Shown in pieces: positions 1-6,035 of a stretch of 64,000 nucleotides of DNA. Made by a program: the position numbers and the translations under genes. Below the pieces are notes generated by a model that was given only the letters and a program-made list of their open reading frames with translations, did no database searches and was not told where the DNA came from. The stretch's first letter is position 1. Every line of letters begins with the position of its first letter. The DNA comes from Paenibacillus monticola. Lineage in GTDB: Bacteria > Bacillota > Bacilli > Paenibacillales > Paenibacillaceae. Location: contig NZ_WJXB01000014.1 of assembly GCF_009664975.1 (NCBI RefSeq), forward strand, positions 1 through 64,000, in the 5' to 3' direction.

Positions 1-225
1 CGGGATGGACGTACCGCTGGTGCATCAGTTGTTCCGCCAGGAGCATGGCTGAGTAGCTACGTACGGACGGGATAAGCGCTGAAAGCATCTAAGCGTGAAG
101 CCCCCCTCGAGATGAGATTTCCCAATTTAGTAAGACCCCTTGAAGACGACGAGGTAGATAGGTTGGAGGTGGAAGTGCAGCAATGCATGGAGCTGACCAA
201 TACTAATCGGTCGAGGGCTTATCCT
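1..225 (+). rRNA. 23S ribosomal RNA, 3' end (partial)
   Basis: The conserved 3' end of bacterial 23S rRNA: the GGATGGAC block near position 4, GAAGCATCTAAG near 82-93 and the closing CTAATCGGTCGAGGGC near 203-218. The gene starts left of the window. The exact 3' end is estimated from the usual end shortly after GGCTTATCC. No 5S gene follows: only about 66 nt separate this end from the first tRNA. Confidence 0.95.
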
Positions 226-291
226 AAACAAGCAAGAACGCAGATTCGATTCGGATTCAGTTTTCAGGCGATTCAAGCTTGAAATGAATTT

Positions 292-367
292 TCCCTGATA
301 GCTCAGTTGGTAGAGCACTCGACTGTTAATCGAGTTGTCACAGGTTCGAGCCCTGTTCGGGGAGCCA
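292..367 (+). tRNA. tRNA-Asn (GTT)
   Basis: Full cloverleaf with 7-bp acceptor stem TCCCTGA/TCGGGGA, anticodon loop CTGTTAA (anticodon GTT) and encoded CCA. First gene of the array, directly after 23S rRNA. Confidence 0.97.
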
Positions 368-372
368 CATAT

Positions 373-465
373 GGAGAGGTGTCCGAGTTTGGCCGAAGGA
401 GCACGATTGGAAATCGTGTAGGCGCCACAAGCGTCTCGAGGGTTCGAATCCCTCTCTCTCCGCCA
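373..465 (+). tRNA. tRNA-Ser (GGA)
   Basis: Class II tRNA with long variable arm, acceptor GGAGAGG/TCTCTCC, anticodon loop TTGGAAA (anticodon GGA) and encoded CCA. Confidence 0.97.
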
Positions 466-483
466 TATATTTATTAAGACTAA

Positions 484-558
484 GGCCCGTTGGTCAAGGG
501 GTTAAGACACCTCCCTTTCACGGAGGTAACATGGGTTCGAATCCCATACGGGTCACCA
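484..558 (+). tRNA. tRNA-Glu (TTC)
   Basis: Acceptor GGCCCGT/ACGGGTC, anticodon loop CTTTCAC (anticodon TTC), encoded CCA. Confidence 0.97.
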
Positions 559-613
559 TTTTTCACTTGATTTTACTTCGTGAAATTTGGTATGATAACA
601 ATTGTTCTATTAT

Positions 614-689
614 GGAGGCTTAGCTCAGCTGGGAGAGCATCTGCCTTACAAGCAGAGGGTCGGGGGTTCGAACCCCTCAGCCTCCACCA
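614..689 (+). tRNA. tRNA-Val (TAC)
   Basis: Acceptor GGAGGCT/AGCCTCC, anticodon loop CTTACAA (anticodon TAC), encoded CCA. Confidence 0.97.
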
Positions 690-723
690 TATTTTTATAA
701 CAATCTAGTTGTATAGCTAATGA

Positions 724-804
<81 letters not shown>

Positions 805-882
805 GGAACCGTGGTGTAGTTGGCCTAACATGCCTGCCTGTCACGCAGGAGATCGCGGGTTCGAATCCCGTCGGTTCCGCCA
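805..882 (+). tRNA. tRNA-Asp (GTC)
   Basis: Acceptor GGAACCG/CGGTTCC, anticodon loop CTGTCAC (anticodon GTC), encoded CCA. Confidence 0.97.
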
Positions 883-897
883 TTTTTAATTTTTTAT

Positions 898-973
<76 letters not shown>

Positions 974-992
974 TATTTTTACACAGCAATAC

Positions 993-1068
<76 letters not shown>

Positions 1069-1073
1069 TCCTT

Positions 1074-1159
1074 GGAGGATTAGCGAAGTGGCCAAACGCA
1101 TCAGACTGTAAATCTGCTCACGTGAGTGTTCGGTGGTTCGAATCCATCATCCTCCACCA
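1074..1159 (+). tRNA. tRNA-Tyr (GTA)
   Basis: Class II tRNA, acceptor GGAGGAT/ATCCTCC, anticodon loop CTGTAAA (anticodon GTA), long variable arm, encoded CCA. Confidence 0.97.
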
Positions 1160-1164
1160 GTTTT

Positions 1165-1238
1165 AGGGGCATAGTTTAAGGGTAGAACAACGGTCTCCAA
1201 AACCGTTGGTGTGGGTTCAATTCCTGCTGCCCCTGCCA
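1165..1238 (+). tRNA. tRNA-Trp (CCA)
   Basis: Acceptor AGGGGCA/TGCCCCT, anticodon loop CTCCAAA (anticodon CCA), encoded 3' CCA. Confidence 0.97.
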
Positions 1239-1261
1239 ATACAATTTTTGAAGTTAAATAT

Positions 1262-1338
1262 GGCGGTCGTGGCGAAGTGGTTAACGCACCGGATTGTGGT
1301 TCCGGCATTCGTGGGTTCGAGACCCATCGGTCGCCCCA
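1262..1338 (+). tRNA. tRNA-His (GTG), copy 1
   Basis: Anticodon loop TTGTGGT (anticodon GTG). It has the extra 5' G(-1) facing C73 typical of tRNA-His, and an encoded CCA. A copy identical through position 74 lies 120 nt downstream. Confidence 0.97.
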
Positions 1339-1381
1339 TTTTCTTTAAAATGAACTATTGGAGATTAATTAAGTATTGTAT

Positions 1382-1455
1382 GGCGGTCGTGGCGAAGTGG
1401 TTAACGCACCGGATTGTGGTTCCGGCATTCGTGGGTTCGAGACCCATCGGTCGCC
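1382..1455 (+). tRNA. tRNA-His (GTG), copy 2, CCA not encoded
   Basis: Identical to copy 1 through the acceptor stem and discriminator, but the next bases read CTT instead of CCA, so its end would have to be completed by CCA-adding nucleotidyltransferase. A recent tandem duplication of the tRNA-His gene is the simplest explanation. Confidence 0.9.
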
Positions 1456-1477
1456 CTTTTTACTTTTAAATTTACAT

Positions 1478-1551
1478 TGGGGTTTAGCCAAGCGGTAAGG
1501 CAACGGACTTTGACTCCGTCATCATAGGTTCGATTCCTATATCCCCAGCCA
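1478..1551 (+). tRNA. tRNA-Gln (TTG)
   Basis: Acceptor TGGGGTT/ATCCCCA with one T-T mismatch at the sixth pair, anticodon loop CTTTGAC (anticodon TTG), encoded CCA after discriminator G. Confidence 0.95.
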
Positions 1552-1558
1552 TTTTTTT

Positions 1559-1633
1559 GCGGACGTGGCTCAGCGGTAGAGCATCGCCTTGCCAAGGCGA
1601 GGGTCGCGGGTTCGATTCCCGTCGTCCGCTCCA
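1559..1633 (+). tRNA. tRNA-Gly (GCC)
   Basis: Acceptor GCGGACG/CGTCCGC, anticodon loop TTGCCAA (anticodon GCC), encoded CCA. Confidence 0.97.
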
Positions 1634-1638
1634 TTTGT

Positions 1639-1712
1639 GGCGCCATAGCCAAGCGGTAAGGCAAAGCTCTGCAAAAGCTTTATCCCCAGTTCGATTCTGG
1701 GTGGCGCCTCCA
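1639..1712 (+). tRNA. tRNA-Cys (GCA)
   Basis: Acceptor GGCGCCA/TGGCGCC, anticodon loop CTGCAAA (anticodon GCA), encoded CCA. Confidence 0.97.
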
Positions 1713-1731
1713 AGTTATTTTATATGTATAT

Positions 1732-1810
1732 GCCGGCGTGGCGGAATGGCAGACGCGCTCGACTCAAAATCGAGTGGGAGACCGTGGAGGTTCGAGTCCT
1801 CTCGCCGGTA
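1732..1810 (+). tRNA. tRNA-Leu (CAA), CCA not encoded
   Basis: Acceptor GCCGGCG/CGCCGGT (last pair G-U), anticodon loop CTCAAAA (anticodon CAA), class II variable arm. The bases after discriminator A are TCA rather than CCA, so the mature 3' end is not fully templated. Last gene of the array. Confidence 0.93.
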
Positions 1811-1815
1811 TCATG

Positions 1816-1865
1816 AAAAAGGTGTAAAAGATTTGCTTGTAAAAGCGATCTTTTACACCTTTTTC
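1816..1865 (+). terminator. intrinsic terminator of the rRNA/tRNA operon
   Basis: Near-perfect inverted repeat with arms AAAAAGGTGTAAAAGAT and its complement separated by about 15 nt, ending in a T-run. It starts 6 nt after the last tRNA. Confidence 0.9.
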
Positions 1866-2184
1866 TCATTTCAGGCTTTTTGAAGAGCTATTTAGATAAT
1901 TAGTTGAGGGCGTGGAAGTGACTATTGTCGCTGCAGATCGATAAACATTTTTTTATGAATAATTACTGTCTCCACATCATAGCTATTCTGGAATACGAAA
2001 TTTCTAACTAAACAAAAGAACTGGATGTAATTTCTATTGCTACATTAATGATTTGTGTACTGAATTAATATTCTGCTAATAACTTAATGGAGGAGATTGC
2101 TCTATCAATTAATGTCAGATGAGAGATTTGAGTTATATAACATTACATAAATTCGACTATTCATTGACAAATAGGTTTTTGATA
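1866..2184. other. AT-rich intergenic stretch, no gene seen
   Basis: About 320 AT-rich bases between the tRNA terminator and the promoter of the amidohydrolase transcript. I see no ORF with a ribosome binding site, no RNA family and no repeat here. Confidence 0.6.
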
Positions 2185-2212
2185 TTGACGCAAAGCCTTG
2201 AGATGGTATGAT
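2185..2212 (+). promoter_or_regulatory. sigma-A-type promoter of the riboswitch/amidohydrolase transcript
   Basis: A -35 TTGACG (2185-2190), 16-nt spacer and -10 TATGAT (2207-2212). Transcription would start near 2219, about 85 nt before the riboswitch aptamer. Confidence 0.6.
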
Positions 2213-2237
2213 GTAAGTAATAAAAGGAGTTATATCC

Positions 2238-2303
2238 TTGAATTGTGTTAATAAACATTACATTAAACTTATTTACTCCCAAGTAAATGGGTTAACAAAA
2301 TAA
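2238..2303 (+). CDS. possible 21-codon leader ORF before the riboswitch
   Basis: A short open frame starting TTG with a well-placed AAAAGGAG ribosome binding site (2222-2229, spacing 8). It encodes a 21-residue peptide beginning MNCVNKHY and stops TAA at 2301-2303, two nt before the P1 stem of the riboswitch at 2305. Translation to this stop would bring a ribosome onto the aptamer, so it could couple translation with folding. It may equally be a chance ORF: the start is TTG and no homologue is recognised. Confidence 0.3.
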   Translation: MNCVNKHYIKLIYSQVNGLTK

Positions 2304-2304
2304 G

Positions 2305-2376
2305 CTCTTGTATAAGCTCAGAGATCGGTTTGAGCGTTTCGACCAGGCGACCGTAAATTGCCCCAGGCTACAAGAG
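2305..2376 (+). ncRNA. variant purine-type riboswitch aptamer (guanine-riboswitch family; xanthine-sensing candidate)
   Basis: Three-way junction of the purine riboswitch family. P1 is CTCTTG/CAAGAG (2305-2310 with 2371-2376), J1/2 is the family's TATAA (2311-2315), P2 pairs GCTCAGA with TTTGAGC (2316-2322 with 2329-2335), and L3 carries CCGTAAA. L2 ends in GG, which can form the usual loop-loop contact with the CC of L3. The binding-pocket strands differ from ordinary guanine riboswitches. J2/3 reads GTTTCGACC instead of GTTTCTACC (G at position 51 in xpt numbering). J3/1 reads GGCTA instead of GACTA, keeping the C that pairs with guanine-like ligands, and two extra bases sit between P3 and J3/1. 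Rare Firmicute variants of this family that sense xanthine or 2'-deoxyguanosine are known; the nucleobase-catabolic gene downstream fits xanthine, but the ligand is inference. Confidence 0.8.
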
Positions 2377-2384
2377 GTATAGGA

Positions 2385-2417
2385 TAGTTTGCTGTTCAAA
2401 CTGCAGATTTTTTGCTT
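2385..2417 (+). promoter_or_regulatory. possible expression-platform hairpin of the riboswitch
   Basis: A short hairpin AGTTTG-ctgtt-CAAACT (2386-2402) followed by a T-rich run from 2408, about 10 nt after the aptamer. It could act as a weak intrinsic terminator. No clean anti-terminator pairing with P1 was found. The AAGAGG of the downstream ribosome binding site (2494-2499) resembles the 3' strand of P1, so competition for the P1 5' strand (translational control) is another option. Confidence 0.3.
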
Positions 2418-2508
2418 TTAGAACGTATAGCTTCTGTCGTATGCCTTTTGTGACCCGGGTTTTTTTGTTGTGCTTAAAATCAAAATATAAAAGAAGAGGT
2501 GTGTATTG

Positions 2509-3921
2509 ATGAGTTATGAATTGATTATTAAGAATGCAAGTATTCCCCAAGGTGACAGACAGGTATTGACCGACATTCTAGTGGATAAAGGTATTATCGT
2601 TGGGTTTGCCAAAGATATTGACGCTGGGACAGCAGAGGTTATCGACGCTAAAGGAATGCTTGTGCTGCCGGGTGTTATTGACTCACATACACATTTTAAT
2701 GACCCTGGATTTACACATCGGGAAGACTTTGTTACTGGAACAAGCAGCGCCGCAGCGGGTGGAGTTACGCTCATTATCGACATGCCTTGCTGTAGCGTGC
2801 CTTCGGTCCGTTCGGTGGATAATTTGCATAATAAGCTCAATGCCTTGGAGGGTAAAGGAGTTATCGACTATGCGATGTGGGGTGGCGTCACTGGTGAGGA
2901 TGTGCGGAACGATGTACTGAACATCGTCAAGGAGCAGGCGGCAGAGGGTGTAGTAGCATTTAAGGTATACATGACCCCTTCCGTTCCGACCTACCCGCGT
3001 GTAACTGATCCGGAAATGCTGGAAGCCTTCTATGCTGTGGCTGAAACTGGAATGCCAATCGGCATTCATGCCGAGAATTTTGCGATTTGTGATTTCTACA
3101 CGAACAAGTTGAAAAAAGAAGGACGTATGGACTACCCTGCTTGGGCGGAAGCGCGTAAAATTCTGGCAGAAAAAGCAGCAATTCAGCTCGGTATCAGCTT
3201 CTCTGAGGAGTCAGGAGCCCGCCTGCATATTGTGCATATGAGTACTGCTGCAGGTAATGAACTGATCAAGGCAGCAAAGATAAAGGGGCTTAAAGTGACA
3301 GCGGAGACTTGCCCGCATTACTTGACGCTGAATGCAGTTGACGCGATGACCGAGTTCGAGGCATTTGCGAAGATTGCGCCTCCGCTGCGCCGTACGGAAG
3401 ATAACGAAGCTTTGTGGCAGGGATTGGTTGATGGAACCGTCGACTTCATGGCTACTGACCATGCACCGTATGAGATCGCCACTGAAAAGGATGCTCCGGG
3501 CATGGATGTCTGGACCTCTTTTCCAGGGATACCAGGTGTTGAAACTTTGGTTCCAATCATGATCAGCGAAGGCTTCAACAAGGGCAGATTGAGCCTTTCC
3601 CGGCTGGTAGAGGTGCTCTGCACCAATCCGGCGGTTCATTACGGTCTGTATCCGAAAAAAGGTGCTATCGAAATTGGAGCAGACGCCGACTTTACAATTG
3701 TTGATCTGGAGAAGGAATGGACCCTGGATAAGGAAAAAATGCACTGCAAGCCGAAATATACTCCTTTTCACGGGATGAAGCTTAAAGGTAAAGTCGATAA
3801 AACGATTGTCAGAGGCACGTTGGTTTATGATGATGAACTTGGTGTGGTAGGTAAACCAGGCTACGGGGAGTTTGTGAAACGCCAGACCATTAGTGAGCTT
3901 CCGCGTCTGTTGAAATATTAA
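2509..3921 (+). CDS. allantoinase/dihydropyrimidinase-like cyclic amidohydrolase
   Basis: A 470-residue cytoplasmic metal-dependent amidohydrolase of the dihydroorotase/allantoinase/hydantoinase group, which opens cyclic amide rings. Visible motifs are the metal site PGVIDSHTHFNDPG (about residues 54-67), the carbamylatable lysine in VVAFKVYMT, later metal histidines in HAEN and HIVHMST, and the aspartate motif MATDHAPY. Allantoinase is the closest guess because of length and context; dihydropyrimidinase cannot be excluded. ATG 2509 is preferred over the in-frame TTG 2506 because AAGAAGAGGTG lies 8 nt upstream. It is controlled by the riboswitch at 2305-2376 and is followed 51 nt later by a cysteine hydrolase gene, likely in the same transcript. 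Confidence 0.85.
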   Translation: MSYELIIKNASIPQGDRQVLTDILVDKGIIVGFAKDIDAGTAEVIDAKGMLVLPGVIDSHTHFNDPGFTHREDFVTGTSSAAAGGVTLIIDMPCCSVPSVRSVDNLHNKLNALEGKGVIDYAMWGGVTGEDVRNDVLNIVKEQAAEGVVAFKVYMTPSVPTYPRVTDPEMLEAFYAVAETGMPIGIHAENFAICDFYTNKLKKEGRMDYPAWAEARKILAEKAAIQLGISFSEESGARLHIVHMSTAAGNELIKAAKIKGLKVTAETCPHYLTLNAVDAMTEFEAFAKIAPPLRRTEDNEALWQGLVDGTVDFMATDHAPYEIATEKDAPGMDVWTSFPGIPGVETLVPIMISEGFNKGRLSLSRLVEVLCTNPAVHYGLYPKKGAIEIGADADFTIVDLEKEWTLDKEKMHCKPKYTPFHGMKLKGKVDKTIVRGTLVYDDELGVVGKPGYGEFVKRQTISELPRLLKY

Positions 3922-3972
3922 GTAGTTCTAGTTAGAACATTTAGATATGCACTTGAGAGGAACGTGACTGCT

Positions 3973-4533
3973 ATGGGCAAACACGCCGTAGTTATTATTG
4001 ATATGTTAAATGATTTTATTAGCCCAGAGGGTGCACTTTGTTGTCCGAATGGCGAGAAGATTGTACCGGCAATACAGGAATTAATCGAATTTAGCCGTGA
4101 GAATGATATCCAGATCATCTTTGTGCAGGAGGCTCATCGGAAGAACGATGCGGATTTCAGAGTGAGACCGATTCATGCGATCAAAGGAACCTGGGGCTCC
4201 GATTTCATTCCAAGTCTGACTCCGCAGCTCGATAAGGGCGATTACATTGTGCAAAAAAGACGCCACAGTGCCTTCAGCTACACGGATATGGACCTGTTCC
4301 TCCGTGAAGAGGGCATTGATACTGTAGTTGTCACTGGTGTATGGACAAATGTATGTGTCCGTTCAACAGCGTCAGATGCGATGTACCATACGTATAAGGT
4401 GATGTGTATCAGCGACTGCTGCGCTTCAAAGGATGAAGATATGCACGTATCCGGTCTGCGGGATATTGGTATCTTTGGAGAAGTCTTAACGCTTGAAGAA
4501 TATAAAGCAAGGAACACTGTCGTCAGGGGCTAA
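3973..4533 (+). CDS. isochorismatase-family cysteine hydrolase
   Basis: A 186-residue hydrolase of the family that includes nicotinamidase, N-carbamoylsarcosine amidase and ureidoacrylate/ureidoglycolate-related amidases. The catalytic Asp is in VVIIDMLNDF, the Lys in YIVQKRRHSAF and the Cys in VVVTGVWTNVCVRSTA, so the Asp-Lys-Cys triad is complete. Next to a ring-opening amidohydrolase it plausibly hydrolyses a carbamoyl or amide product, but the substrate cannot be read from sequence. Start uncertain: GAGAGG (3955-3960) is 3 nt from GTG 3964 and 12 nt from ATG 3973; ATG is chosen. Confidence 0.82.
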   Translation: MGKHAVVIIDMLNDFISPEGALCCPNGEKIVPAIQELIEFSRENDIQIIFVQEAHRKNDADFRVRPIHAIKGTWGSDFIPSLTPQLDKGDYIVQKRRHSAFSYTDMDLFLREEGIDTVVVTGVWTNVCVRSTASDAMYHTYKVMCISDCCASKDEDMHVSGLRDIGIFGEVLTLEEYKARNTVVRG

Positions 4534-4563
4534 GCATTCATATTGTATATGAGGGGTTTAAAG

Positions 4564-4607
4564 AAAGCTCCTGCGACAACGGGTTATCCCGTGTTGCAGG
4601 AGCTTTT
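4564..4607. terminator. bidirectional intrinsic terminator
   Basis: Strong hairpin with arms AAAGCTCCTGC... and complementary ...GCAGGAGCTTT, A-run on the left and T-run on the right. It lies between the converging amidohydrolase/hydrolase genes and the BMC operon and can serve both. Confidence 0.88.
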
Positions 4608-4613
4608 TCTAAG

Positions 4614-5237
4614 TTATACGGGCTTTGATTCTATGATCTGCATTTTGAGCGACGTTACGTTGTAAGCATTAACAGGGGCTAGGTCCTGAGAACAGGAGGA
4701 GAGGGCTACGATAACATCTGTGAGGGCAAGTAAAGCGACATAATCCCCTGGCTTGGATAAAGGCTCTTCAATCACATAATCCAGGTTCTCGTCGAGGGCG
4801 TTATTCATGAACCAGTTGATGGGGTCAGGGATTTCTTTGTGGCCAAGCTGATATTTACCGAGCGCTTTTTGTAAATTGTCGTGGCAGTTGGGATGCTCTT
4901 CTAGTCCGAAATCAACCTTATAGCGATAATAGTCGCAGGCTGGAAAAAAGAAATCATGCCGTCCTACGGTATCATGAGCCAGCTGCATTAGGGGTCTTCG
5001 GTAATTGCTGTAAAGGCCGTCACCTTGTTTAAGTCTGATGCTGCTGAGCGACGATCTCATATGAATTGGCGATACATGCTCCTCGGGATTCTCCGCATTA
5101 AAGCAGACGAAATCACCTACCTGCTTGCCTTCCACATCTATGATATAGAGCGTCTGCCCTTTGCGAACCCGCGCACTTCTTCCTTCATAAGCAGGTACGA
5201 TGATTTCCTCAATTACAGTCTCATTTCTCACTGTCAT
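4614..5237 (-). CDS. DUF1989 (urea carboxylase-associated) family protein
   Basis: A 207-residue protein matching the DUF1989 family by its pattern: an N-terminal EIIVPAYEGRSARVRKGQ segment, a central NYRRPLMQLAHDTVGRHDFFFPACD block and a conserved cysteine region with INWFMN. Members are often encoded with urea carboxylase or nitrogen-compound catabolism genes; the biochemical role of most is unsettled. Start at 5237 is supported by AGGTGA upstream on the minus strand. It is the last gene of the BMC operon, 13 nt after the cyclase gene, so it probably takes part in release of one- or two-carbon and nitrogen products from the degraded ring. Confidence 0.8.
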   Translation of the reverse strand: MTVRNETVIEEIIVPAYEGRSARVRKGQTLYIIDVEGKQVGDFVCFNAENPEEHVSPIHMRSSLSSIRLKQGDGLYSNYRRPLMQLAHDTVGRHDFFFPACDYYRYKVDFGLEEHPNCHDNLQKALGKYQLGHKEIPDPINWFMNNALDENLDYVIEEPLSKPGDYVALLALTDVIVALSSCSQDLAPVNAYNVTSLKMQIIESKPV

Positions 5238-5250
5238 TCACCTGATTTCC

Positions 5251-5934
5251 TTATTCTATGAACACAGCTACAGCTCGGATAGGGGAGCCTGTGCCTTTGC
5301 GGATTTTGAGCGGAAGTCCGAAATACAGGAAACGCTTCTGTGCTATTTTATCGAGGTTGCATAAATTTTCGGTATTGGTCATTGCATATTCCCTGCAGAT
5401 TAAATGTCCGGAGAATCGTGGATCATCCGGATTATCGATGGAAGGGGCATCTACGCCGATATTTACGATACCTTGCTTGGCTAACCATTCCGCAGCCTCA
5501 TAATCTAGACCGGTGTAGCGGGTCAACCATGCCTCTGTGCCGTAAGCCCGATTATAATGTCCGGTGTACAGCAGTACGATATCCCCTTTGTCGAGATGAA
5601 GATAACCCTTTTGTAAGGCCTGTTCTAGATCCTGGCGGGTAATGTAACTGTCCGGTGAGATATGGGAGACATCCAAACAGACGGCCGGTCCATAAAAATA
5701 CTCCAGTGACATTTCATCAATCGTCTGTCCCTGTGGATCATATTCGTAGATGGCATCGCTATGGGTGGGGCCGTGCTCATTAATGAGCAGATTGTTCGTT
5801 GCAAATTCGAAGCCGAGTTTGTGTTTGCTCTCCTCATGGCTCATGTTGGGGAAGATCATCGTCTTCTGATGTGGAGGGAAGACCGGCATCCCCTGATAGA
5901 TTTCCTGCGAGAGATCGACAACCTGAATGCCCAT
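5251..5934 (-). CDS. cyclase-family (kynurenine formamidase-like) metal hydrolase
   Basis: A 227-residue protein of the cyclase/kynurenine-formamidase fold. It begins GIQVVDLSQEIYQGMPVFP and carries the zinc-binding family signature as HGPTHSDA (about residues 52-59), then a late Asp-Ala-Pro-Ser-Ile-Asp block. Family members hydrolyse amide or formamide bonds in ring-degradation routes; the substrate here is unknown. ATG 5934 has AAGAGGTGA in front of it. The upstream in-frame extension to 6009 runs through a dispersed repeat and is rejected. It lies between adenine deaminase and DUF1989 in the BMC operon. Confidence 0.82.
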   Translation of the reverse strand: MGIQVVDLSQEIYQGMPVFPPHQKTMIFPNMSHEESKHKLGFEFATNNLLINEHGPTHSDAIYEYDPQGQTIDEMSLEYFYGPAVCLDVSHISPDSYITRQDLEQALQKGYLHLDKGDIVLLYTGHYNRAYGTEAWLTRYTGLDYEAAEWLAKQGIVNIGVDAPSIDNPDDPRFSGHLICREYAMTNTENLCNLDKIAQKRFLYFGLPLKIRKGTGSPIRAVAVFIE

Positions 5935-5940
5935 TTTATC

Positions 5941-6032
5941 ACCTCTTAAAAGTTTTGGTAGCATAAGCTTCTGGAGATAACTTCGCAAAACTACCTCGAA
6001 AGCATACACTTAGTTTAGGTAGCATAAGCACA
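5941..6032. repeat. dispersed repeat, family 1 (degenerate copy)
   Basis: Contains CGCAAAACTACCTCGAAAGCAT and several GCATAAGC/GCATACAC motifs, matching the units at 10993-11173 and 37665-37744 (the latter in reverse orientation). It separates the adenine deaminase and cyclase genes. Confidence 0.6.
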
Positions 6033-6035
6033 GAT

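Noticed and set aside
1206..1883. Open frames of 87-108 codons on both strands across the tRNA genes
   Set aside because: They lie entirely on intact tRNA genes; the repeated peptide in one of them comes from the duplicated tRNA-His.
2683..3771. Antisense frames of 128 and 186 codons in the amidohydrolase gene
   Set aside because: They mirror the strongly supported amidohydrolase frame and contain no motif.
5934..6009. N-terminal extension of the cyclase-family protein
   Set aside because: The extension is encoded by the family 1 dispersed repeat, and a strong SD marks the start at 5934.
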